DNA of 64,000 nt, taken from assembly GCF_000422425.1 (NCBI RefSeq), contig NZ_AULT01000031.1:1-64000 (forward strand), read 5' to 3'. This DNA is from Oceanospirillum beijerinckii DSM 7166 (GTDB taxonomy: Bacteria > Pseudomonadota > Gammaproteobacteria > Pseudomonadales > Halomonadaceae). Both the position numbers and the translations under genes were made by a program. Shown here one piece after another: positions 55,000-62,155 of the stretch. The notes under the pieces are model-generated. The model searched no databases. It saw only the letters and a program-made list of their open reading frames with translations, and had not been told where the DNA came from. Each line of letters begins with the position of its first letter. The first letter of the stretch is position 1.

Positions 55000-55107
55000 T
55001 TATGCCGATGGAGCTTTCACCACCGCCGTTAGCTCTTCGGACACACTCTGTAGGAACCACTCCTTAAAGGTATTAAAGGCCTTGAGGATTTGATCTGATA
55101 GAGACCC
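55000..55107 (-). pseudogene. 3' remnant of a LysR-type regulator gene
   Basis: On the minus strand a frame of 35 codons closed by TAA at 55000-55002 encodes LSDQILKAFNTFKEWFLQSVS plus a short tail. The pattern of a helix with FKEWFL followed by a charged end is that of the C-terminus of LysR-family proteins. Upstream of it a TAA at 55108-55110 closes the frame, and no DNA-binding domain remains. A LysR gene divergent from an EamA gene is a common arrangement, so the insertion of the defence genes may have removed the rest. Confidence 0.45.
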
Positions 55108-55293
55108 TTAAGTGTCTGACAGCGACATTTCCTTCTGCCTCGATTGCTCACTGTACCTTAACCCTCTAGGTTACATCAAAATATGACAGTTATTTCCTGA
55201 AGAGAAGCTGAAGCAAGAGCCCAGAACTTTCCGAAGATCTGTGAGTGCATCTGAGTTTTTGCTCTGGCCTTCTGAAACGTATTGGAGTGCGTT

Positions 55294-56175
55294 ATGACAT
55301 CAATGGCTGCTGTTGCTCAGAAGCAGATTTTTGCCAAAGGCTATCTGCTTGTGCTGATTTCTGCGATCTGCTTCGGCCTACAACCTTTTTTCGCCTACGT
55401 TGCCTATAACGATGGCGCTAATCCGACAGGGTTATTACTGGCCCGGTTTAGTGTCGCGGCACTGGTACTGCTGCTATGGCTGAAGATGAAAGGCGTGCCA
55501 CTACCCAGGCCTAAAATCTTTTTTCAAAGTGCATTAATTGGTATCGGCTATGCAGGAGCGGCCTTAGGCTATTACAGCGCCAGCCATTCAACATCCGTGA
55601 GTCTGGCAGTCATTCTGATGTTTTCCTTTCCCGCTTTTGTCACTCTGTATGCGATTCTGGTGCTCAAAGAACCCACCACAAAAACCCGGATTGCCAGCAT
55701 GGTGTTAGCGCTCACTGGAGTGATATTAGCGGCAGGGATTGATCTACAGGGAGATCTGCAAGGTATTCTGTGGGCGCTATTTGCAGCATTAAGCTACGGG
55801 GCTGCTATTGTGTATGGCTCACATACCGCCAAGCCAGAAAACCCTATCGCATCTGCCTGGGTTATTCTGTTAGCAGGAATGTTGACCTTTGCCTGCGCCA
55901 GCGCATTTCAGGAAGCGGCACTGCCTCAAACCAGTGACGGTTGGTTTGCAGTATTGGGATTAGCGATTTTTGCCACCATTGCACCGATTGCAACCTTTAT
56001 TGCGGGCTCACCCTTGATTGGAGCTTCAACCGCTTCAACTCTGTCGACTTTGGAGCCTGTGGTAGCGATTTTGATAGCCGTATCTCTGATAGGAGAGGCT
56101 CTGTCGACGATGACACTAATGGGCGGTGGTTTGGTGCTAACCGCCGCTGTTTTACTGGCAAAAGCCAGTAGATGA
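55294..56175 (+). CDS. EamA/DMT-family transporter
   Basis: This 293-residue protein has ten membrane helices in two EamA repeats (LVLISAICFGLQPFFAYVAY; ILWALFAALSYGAAIVYGSH). It is a drug/metabolite-type exporter with unknown substrate. I start it at the ATG at 55294, which has GGAG 6-7 bp upstream; the TTG at 55282 lies within that site. The LysR remnant ahead of it suggests that its regulator has been lost. Confidence 0.9.
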   Translation: MTSMAAVAQKQIFAKGYLLVLISAICFGLQPFFAYVAYNDGANPTGLLLARFSVAALVLLLWLKMKGVPLPRPKIFFQSALIGIGYAGAALGYYSASHSTSVSLAVILMFSFPAFVTLYAILVLKEPTTKTRIASMVLALTGVILAAGIDLQGDLQGILWALFAALSYGAAIVYGSHTAKPENPIASAWVILLAGMLTFACASAFQEAALPQTSDGWFAVLGLAIFATIAPIATFIAGSPLIGASTASTLSTLEPVVAILIAVSLIGEALSTMTLMGGGLVLTAAVLLAKASR

Positions 56176-56486
56176 ACCCGTTGATCTACACACGGTTTCG
56201 CTTTACTGCGGCTTCGTTATGATCACCTCAAGGATACTTTGCAAAAATACCTTCCGAGGCATCTGGTATTATCTGATCACCGCACTAAATACTTGAACCC
56301 AAGCTCCACTGACTACAGATTAAACCAACATTTTGTCCCATTATGGTGTAATCTTAGCGCACCAATTCCGACTGTTTAAGTTGGTTATTAAATCAACTGT
56401 TAGCTCTAAACCTAAAGACCCCAGGTTAACGGTTTTTTGCATCACATTGCGACGAATTTACGCTTCGTTTAGCAGGAGATATTATT
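56176..56486. other. intergenic region before trhO, nothing certain
   Basis: I see no hairpin with a T-run and no clear -35/-10 pair. Coding potential is low. AGGAG at 56473-56477 belongs to the trhO ribosome-binding site. Confidence 0.5.
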
Positions 56487-57521
56487 TTGACTCACACTGC
56501 ACCAAACACATCAACAAATACATCTACAACCACAGCCCCTGAGCCTATTACGGTATGCGCACTCTACAAATTTGTGCGTTTAGAAAACTTTGAACAGCTA
56601 CGGGAGCCTCTACTGCAGCAGATGCAGAACCATGAAGTAAAAGGCACTTTGCTACTGGCTTCTGAAGGCATTAACGGTACGATTGCCGGGGCTGAAGCAG
56701 GCATTAAAGCGGTGCTGAGCTGGCTGAAAAGCGATACCCGTCTGACCGATATTGTCAGCAAAGAGTCCTACCATGAGCATAACCCCTTTAACCGCACCAA
56801 GGTGAAGCTGAAAAAAGAGATAGTCACCATGGGCGTTGAAGGCATAGACCCGCGCCATGTAGTGGGCACTTATGTAAAGCCCGATGAGTGGAATGACTTA
56901 ATCAGCGATCCAGAAGTACTACTGGTCGATACCCGTAACGACTACGAAGTTGAGATCGGCACCTTTAAACATGCCGTTAATCCCAACACCAAAACCTTCC
57001 GTGAATTCCCGGATTATGTAAAAGAGAACCTGGACCCGGAAAAACACAAAAAGGTGGCGATGTTCTGTACCGGTGGCATCCGTTGCGAGAAGTCGACGGC
57101 TTATTTGAAGGAACAGGGTTTTGATGAGGTTTACCATCTGGAAGGCGGTATTCTGAAATACCTGGAAGAAATGCCGGAAGAAAACTCCCTATGGCAGGGT
57201 GAGTGTTACGTATTTGATGGTCGGGTTTCGGTGAATCATGATCTGGAAAAAGGTCAGTACGATATGTGCAACGCCTGCCGTCTGCCGATCACTGAAGAGG
57301 ATAAGCAATCCGAACAGTATGAAGCCGGTGTCAGCTGTCCTAAGTGTTATGGCACACACAGCGAAGAGCAGATCCAGCGTTTCCGTGACCGTGAAAAGCA
57401 GGTTCAGCTGGCCAAAGCCCGTGGTATTCAACACGTCGGCGGTCAGGCTCAACAGTTTGCGGAGCATAATCGCGAACTGAAGCAGAAACAAAAAGAAGCA
57501 CAGCGGACTAAAAACAGTTAA
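56487..57521 (+). CDS. trhO: tRNA uridine(34) hydroxylase (rhodanese family)
   Basis: This 344-residue protein (YceA in E. coli) hydroxylates U34 of tRNA on the way to 5-methoxy- and 5-oxyacetyluridine. It has an N-terminal acylphosphatase-like domain ([15 protein letters not shown]-type sequence, here [17 protein letters not shown]) and a rhodanese domain with active-site Cys in [12 protein letters not shown] Cys-rich segment follows ([15 protein letters not shown]), and an elongated charged tail. The first usable start is TTG at 56487 with AGGAG 9 bp upstream; no ATG lies before the conserved part. The Thr/Asn-rich first 20 residues are poorly conserved in the family. Confidence 0.94.
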   Translation: MTHTAPNTSTNTSTTTAPEPITVCALYKFVRLENFEQLREPLLQQMQNHEVKGTLLLASEGINGTIAGAEAGIKAVLSWLKSDTRLTDIVSKESYHEHNPFNRTKVKLKKEIVTMGVEGIDPRHVVGTYVKPDEWNDLISDPEVLLVDTRNDYEVEIGTFKHAVNPNTKTFREFPDYVKENLDPEKHKKVAMFCTGGIRCEKSTAYLKEQGFDEVYHLEGGILKYLEEMPEENSLWQGECYVFDGRVSVNHDLEKGQYDMCNACRLPITEEDKQSEQYEAGVSCPKCYGTHSEEQIQRFRDREKQVQLAKARGIQHVGGQAQQFAEHNRELKQKQKEAQRTKNS

Positions 57522-57634
57522 GTCTTGCTAATACCATTCCCGATAAGTTTCTTGATATCAGAGTCGCTTGGATAAGCGAAGCGCCTTGCGGCTTTTCCGA
57601 GCTACAACAACTTATCTGGTTTGGTATAAGACTT
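57520..57634. repeat. MITE-like palindromic element
   Basis: AAGTCTT-gcta-ATACCA-n5-GATAAGTT (57520-57549) is complementary to AACTTATC-n5/6-TGGTAT-AAGACTT (57609-57634), giving 21 paired bases over the arms. The centre contains a second hairpin near GAAGCGCC/GGCTTTTC (57579-57597). GGTATAAG-a-CTTATACC (57623-57639) overlaps the right end. The left end coincides with the trhO stop codon. It could be a miniature transposable element, a REP-like unit or the trhO terminator. Confidence 0.55.
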
Positions 57635-57847
57635 ATACCTTAACAACGATTGAAAGCGCGAACACATACGAAAAAGCGCGAAGGGACACCCGCTTAACGA
57701 CTCTTGAGCCATAAATTCAGGGGCTGTTACGTGGGACTCCCACACGCAGGGCACTTGGTGATTTTTGTGTTTTTATACTGCATTTTTCGGATGCTTTGAG
57801 TTTGCTATCATGTGCCGAATAGTTTGTTTTAAAAGAGGTTTCATATA

Positions 57848-58063
57848 ATGTTGTTCTTTCCTGTACAACAAGAACTTGATTGCATTAATGATAGCGGAGA
57901 CATCATTGGAAAAATCACGTTTGATGCTGCTCAAGATGAATACGTGTTTTCTCCTGCCCGCAAAGACATCGTGTTATCCGTAATAGAGGAGGCCACCATC
58001 GCCATCAGGATCGCCGGGCTTAAATCGGGCAAGTTTTCTATTCCAATGCAGGATGATGATTGA
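57848..58063 (+). CDS. small conserved-looking protein of unknown function
   Basis: This 71-residue soluble protein begins MLFFPVQQELDCINDSGDII and ends SGKFSIPMQDDD. GAGG lies about 10 bp upstream of the ATG at 57848. It is acidic with alternating beta-strand-like segments, and I do not recognise its family. The 210 bp between the palindromic element and this gene contain two AAAGCGCGAA direct repeats (57653-57690 region) but no other gene. Confidence 0.65.
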   Translation: MLFFPVQQELDCINDSGDIIGKITFDAAQDEYVFSPARKDIVLSVIEEATIAIRIAGLKSGKFSIPMQDDD

Positions 58064-58205
58064 TTTGTACGAAACCAAGCCAGGTCACAGCAGAATAAAC
58101 ACCCACCTAAAAATAGTTGGTGTGCACAAAAATGCCATTGGCAGTACTGCATATACGCCAGCATCCAGCGTATCGGTAATGCAGAGATATACGACAGTAC
58201 CTCTA

Positions 58206-59117
58206 TTAGACTGGCAAAATCTTAGTCTGTATCCAATCTAAAAATGCCTGCCCGTCCTCAGAGAGTCGCTGGTCGTTATGCCATAACACAAAGTATCCCA
58301 GGTCACTCTCCACGCTTTGCCCGATAGGGTTGATCAACTGCTGATTCTGTATCAACTCATCAGTTGTCAGATGTTGCCAGGCCAGAGCGATACCCTGGCC
58401 ATTCTTGGCAGCATCGATGACCAGAGGGTAACTATTCAAGGAGATATCTAAACGTTCAACAGGCAGATCGACATTCTTCGCATTGAGCCAACGCCGCCAA
58501 TTCATACAGCTGGAGTTATGATCTTCCAGCTCAATCAGATGATGATGCACCAGATCTTCAGCATCTTTAATCTCGCCAAAGCGTTGAATGTAATCAGGAC
58601 TGCATACCGGGTAAACCTTTTCTACAAACAACTGCCGACTGTTGTAACCCTTCCATTGCCCATCACCAAAGGTAATGGCGATATTCACATCTGGGTTAAT
58701 ACAATTTTCAAGGTCATCAGAGGCAATCAGGCGCAGCTTTATATCCGGGTATTGGATACGAAACTCCGTAAGTTTAGGCATCAGCCATAATGAAGCGATA
58801 GACTGATCTGTCGCAATGGTCAGGGGGTTATCTCTATCCGTAACCTTAAGCTCCCGTGTCGCATTAGCCAGCTCAAGTAGTAAGGCAGCAATGGTATGTT
58901 GAAAGTCTCGCCCCTGTTGAGTAAGACTAACGGAGCGATGGGCACGAAGAAACAGAGGGACACCTAGAAAATCTTCTAACTGACGGATCTGCTGACTGAC
59001 CGCTGCCTGTGTCAAGTGCAGTTCCTGCGCCGCTTGAGTAAAACTGAGGTGCCGTGCTGCCGCTTCAAAGGCGATCAAGGGGTCAAGGGGCGGCAGTTTC
59101 TGTCGGAAGTTTTTCAT
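58206..59117 (-). CDS. GcvA-like LysR regulator
   Basis: The 303-residue regulator begins KLPPLDPLIAFEAAARHLSFTQAAQELHLTQAAVSQQIRQLED, the typical start of GcvA-type LysR proteins, and has FLRAHRSVSLTQQG and a full effector domain (SIASLWLMPKL, FGDGQWKGY). GcvA in E. coli controls glycine cleavage, but this branch is large and the target here is unknown. No divergent gene is close. Confidence 0.9.
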   Translation of the reverse strand: MKNFRQKLPPLDPLIAFEAAARHLSFTQAAQELHLTQAAVSQQIRQLEDFLGVPLFLRAHRSVSLTQQGRDFQHTIAALLLELANATRELKVTDRDNPLTIATDQSIASLWLMPKLTEFRIQYPDIKLRLIASDDLENCINPDVNIAITFGDGQWKGYNSRQLFVEKVYPVCSPDYIQRFGEIKDAEDLVHHHLIELEDHNSSCMNWRRWLNAKNVDLPVERLDISLNSYPLVIDAAKNGQGIALAWQHLTTDELIQNQQLINPIGQSVESDLGYFVLWHNDQRLSEDGQAFLDWIQTKILPV

Positions 59118-59152
59118 TATATTATGCCTTGATTGTTCTACGTGGCAGAAAA

Positions 59153-59169
59153 CCCCTGTTTTTCAGGGG
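59153..59169 (-). terminator. terminator of the TauE gene
   Basis: CCCCTG (59153-59158) and CAGGGG (59164-59169) form a stem with a 5-nt loop. On the minus strand TTTTCT follows. It lies well downstream of the TauE gene (ends 59430) and just upstream of the GcvA-like gene. Confidence 0.65.
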
Positions 59170-59429
59170 ATGAGATGTGTTTATATCAATCTCAGGCCCT
59201 GTTCTCTGAACCTATCCCTAAATCGATTGCTATTTAGTGAGATTATATCAACTACGCTTCTTGGCTTAAGGACAAAAACGACAGACAGTCGCTTATTGTA
59301 CTTTTTACGCGTTGTAATATTAGCGTTCCACATCACTTGCTGCGCCTTGGGAAACCAGTCATGACTCATTCATAAAGCAGCTTCCATTAAGAGACATTCA
59401 GACCTGCTGCACACATAGCTTGCTTACAT
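59170..59429. other. intergenic region, no supported gene
   Basis: Short frames of about 60 codons exist on both strands over the same bases, but neither has a ribosome-binding site or recognisable composition. It seems to be the untranslated 3' part of the TauE transcript. Confidence 0.5.
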
Positions 59430-60185
59430 TCAGGCAAATAAACCGTCATAAATCAGTTTAATACCTGTGATAAACAGCAAGCCGTAGCAGCTGATATAGA
59501 ACCAGAAGTCGTTTACTCGTTTATGCAGGTACATGCCCAGATAGACACCCATCGGGGCAAATATCAGTAGCGCCAGGGCTGTCATTAGATTATTGCTATC
59601 CAACAATCCTAACCAGGCATAAGGGATAAGTTTGGTGTAGTTTACTACTGCGAAGAAAATAATCGTCGTGCCAACAAACAGAGTTTTATCCAGCTTTTGT
59701 GGCAGCAGGTAGATATTCATAGGAGGACCACCGGCATGCACACTAAAGCTGGTAAAACCTGCCAGTATTCCCCAGAAACTACCTTTGCTTAGGCTGGCCT
59801 CTCGTGTGTTATCTGGTATTTTGCGTAGCTTTTGATAACCGTGATTTAAGGTAAACAGGGTCGCCATCAGTCCTATCATCAACTTAATATCCGTTTCGGA
59901 CAGACTATTAAAACTTAGTGCGCCAAGCACAATGCCGATAATGGCTGCTGGCAGAATAATTTTTAGATTGGTTTTATCGTAATGACCACGAAAACCCCAT
60001 AAACCTAGCAGGTCCATCACACATAGAATGGGTAACATAATGGCGGCTGCCTGAATCGGTGGAATCGCCAGAGAAAGGATAGGCACGGCCACCATACCTA
60101 AACCACCGCCCATACCGCCTTTGGATATTCCCACAATTAAGACGGCAGGAATCGCGACAAGATAAAAAAGAGGGTCATCAATCAT
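59430..60185 (-). CDS. TauE/SafE-family anion exporter
   Basis: The 251-residue protein has seven to eight membrane helices and the TauE/SafE signature: GISKGGMGGGLGMVAVPILSL in the first half and GILAGFTSFSVHAGGPPMNIYLLP in the second. The family exports sulfite, sulfoacetate or related organosulfur anions. The start is at the ATG at 60185 with GAGTGAG upstream, or at the GTG at 60194. A LysR gene lies upstream on the same strand. Confidence 0.9.
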   Translation of the reverse strand: MIDDPLFYLVAIPAVLIVGISKGGMGGGLGMVAVPILSLAIPPIQAAAIMLPILCVMDLLGLWGFRGHYDKTNLKIILPAAIIGIVLGALSFNSLSETDIKLMIGLMATLFTLNHGYQKLRKIPDNTREASLSKGSFWGILAGFTSFSVHAGGPPMNIYLLPQKLDKTLFVGTTIIFFAVVNYTKLIPYAWLGLLDSNNLMTALALLIFAPMGVYLGMYLHKRVNDFWFYISCYGLLFITGIKLIYDGLFA

Positions 60186-60242
60186 AATACTCACTCTGAA
60201 ACAGGCTTTGGGCCAGTAATATGATTGGCATTCTAGAGAGGG

Positions 60243-60300
60243 CCTGCCACTTGAGGTAGGCGGCAGGAACTATACAAGCTATAAGTTCAGCTTATAGCTT
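60243..60300. promoter_or_regulatory. tandem hairpins between LysR and TauE genes
   Basis: CCTGCC/GGCAGG (60244-60249 and 60262-60267) is followed by AAGCTATAAG/CTTATAGCTT (60276-60285 and 60291-60300, perfect, 5-bp spacer). They lie after the LysR stop and before the TauE start; they could be the LysR terminator or an operator for TauE. Confidence 0.5.
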
Positions 60301-60360
60301 AGCTCTGAAGATTTGAGCCATCGGGCAATATCATCACGTCAGAGCATGATCTTCATCCCG

Positions 60361-61245
60361 TTAGACACCATCGCGGTTACAGTAGCTTTTCAACTGGTCA
60401 ATAAAATTCTGTGTAATCGGTTGAATCAGGTTCTTATAGCGGGTAACCAGCATAATGGACAGAGTGAGATCCAGATTATCCAGTGAGGAATAGATCAGTC
60501 CGGGTTGCCCCGCTGCAACATATCTAGGCGCAAAACATACCCCACTGCCATTACGAGCCAGATTAAGCATAATATCGACCGTTTCGACTTCCATGCGGAT
60601 AGCTAACACTTGATCTGCGAACGCATTTTCAACCGCACGACGTAAAGCATAACCGGGTGGGAAAAGAATCATAGGTGTTCCCTGAGGCAAAGTGCGAGAC
60701 TGGAGGATCTGCCCGGCACCCGGAAAATCTTCAGCAAAAATCGCCACCAACTGTTCATCATGAATAGCCTCTGCTTCCAACTCTGGTGGGAGCACCATAG
60801 TACTATGAACCAAACCAAAATCGACCGTGCGGTTATAAGCCAACTGAATGACTTCCTGACTGCTGCGGGCATGAAGCTGGAACTTAACTTCAGGATTCTC
60901 AACACTATGCTGACTGATCAGTGAAGGTAACAGATAAGAGATGACCGTATGAGGGCCAGCAATCGCGATAGTGCCTTCGACCACCCCTTCCTGAAACTGC
61001 AACTCCCGAATGGCCTGGTCTACATTCTGATACAGAGGATGCACTTTCCCCCATAACTGACGCCCTGCAGCCGTGAGTTGAATACCCCGTCCGGCACGGG
61101 TAAACAGAGTGATACCCAGCTCATCCTCCAGCTTGCGAATCTGCTGGCTGAGTGCCGGTTGAGAGATACCTAAACGATTTGCAGCCAGTGTAAAGCTACG
61201 CTCTTCCGCGCACACCAGAAAATATCTTAGCTGTAGGTCAGACAT
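60361..61245 (-). CDS. LysR-family regulator
   Basis: This 294-residue regulator starts MSDLQLRYFLVCAEERSFTLAANRLGISQPALSQQIRKLEDELG and has a complete effector domain (VEGTIAIAGPHTVISYLLPSLI). The branch resembles CynR/NAC-type regulators. It is cotranscribed in direction with, and just upstream of, the TauE gene, so it may control sulfur-anion export. Confidence 0.9.
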   Translation of the reverse strand: MSDLQLRYFLVCAEERSFTLAANRLGISQPALSQQIRKLEDELGITLFTRAGRGIQLTAAGRQLWGKVHPLYQNVDQAIRELQFQEGVVEGTIAIAGPHTVISYLLPSLISQHSVENPEVKFQLHARSSQEVIQLAYNRTVDFGLVHSTMVLPPELEAEAIHDEQLVAIFAEDFPGAGQILQSRTLPQGTPMILFPPGYALRRAVENAFADQVLAIRMEVETVDIMLNLARNGSGVCFAPRYVAAGQPGLIYSSLDNLDLTLSIMLVTRYKNLIQPITQNFIDQLKSYCNRDGV

Positions 61246-61362
61246 AACTGTCCTTAGATGGCGTAAAACCAGCAGATTCCGGCGGTGCTCAAACGGCTTG
61301 AATCCATTGGCTGACTGATAGAGTAAGATGCCAGAAAATACTGATGTGTGTGAAGGTTCAGA

Positions 61363-61911
61363 TTAGTAGATACGCTTCAGCCGTTGTTGTTCTGTTGCCT
61401 CTCGACGCGCGGCAAAATCTCTTTCAGCCGCTTCTTTACGTTCTCTGAAATAAATAGATTTCTCTCGTGCCAGCTCTGCTTTTTTCAGCTCCTGCTGTCG
61501 ATCAATATCCGCTTGATGACGCGCCTGATCCATGGCACTTAAGATCGCCTGACGTTCACGGGACATCTGGTACTTAATGACGGAGTTTTCCTGTTCAAAA
61601 CGGGCTTTTTCTCTCGCTCGATCGGCTTCTGTCCGTTTAGTCGCGACTGAGCGCTCATGTTCAACCTGGGCCCGTTCAGAATTGCGCGCTCTTTCAGCAT
61701 GTACACGGATTCGTTCACGTCTGGCTTCGGCATCGGCTCTGGCTCTGGCCGCACGCTCCTGTTCTGCCTGGCGTGCCCGTTTCATAATACCGGGATAATC
61801 ATCAGCAGGACTTTGATAAGCAGCCCCCTGAGCCTGTGTCGTTAGCGGGAACACAGATGCAGATACTGATAATACGACAGTCACAGAGAGTCGAAACAGA
61901 AGGTTTTTCAT
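61363..61911 (-). CDS. secreted Arg/Glu-rich coiled-coil protein
   Basis: The 182-residue protein has a signal peptide (MKNLLFRLSVTVVLSVSASV, cleavage near TQAQG at residue 28). Almost the whole mature part is a long charged helix rich in Arg, Glu, Ala and Gln (AEQERAARARADAEARRERI-type). It must form a coiled coil in the periplasm or envelope. No family is evident. I use the ATG at 61911; the frame is open to 62001 but the signal peptide supports the later start. Confidence 0.7.
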   Translation of the reverse strand: MKNLLFRLSVTVVLSVSASVFPLTTQAQGAAYQSPADDYPGIMKRARQAEQERAARARADAEARRERIRVHAERARNSERAQVEHERSVATKRTEADRAREKARFEQENSVIKYQMSRERQAILSAMDQARHQADIDRQQELKKAELAREKSIYFRERKEAAERDFAARREATEQQRLKRIY

Positions 61912-62155
61912 AGCGGAACACCAAGTTCTGGGTAGACTTACATTGATATTCAGGGCTGATTTTGACAAAACGTCAAATACTGATACAAAGATCTTAAACA
62001 CTAGGCATCAGATCAACCTCAGTCTCTTCCCATAAGTAAATTATCGGTAGAGTGAGAAGATTCATCCAATAAAAAACACCCTATATACTCCATATCATCA
62101 CTTTAAGAGTGATTCAGTTTCCATAGGGCGCTTAATCTGAAATAACAACGCTAAA

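Noticed and set aside
59181-59369. Short frames on both strands between the GcvA-like and TauE genes
   Set aside because: They overlap each other, lack ribosome-binding sites and show no familiar composition.
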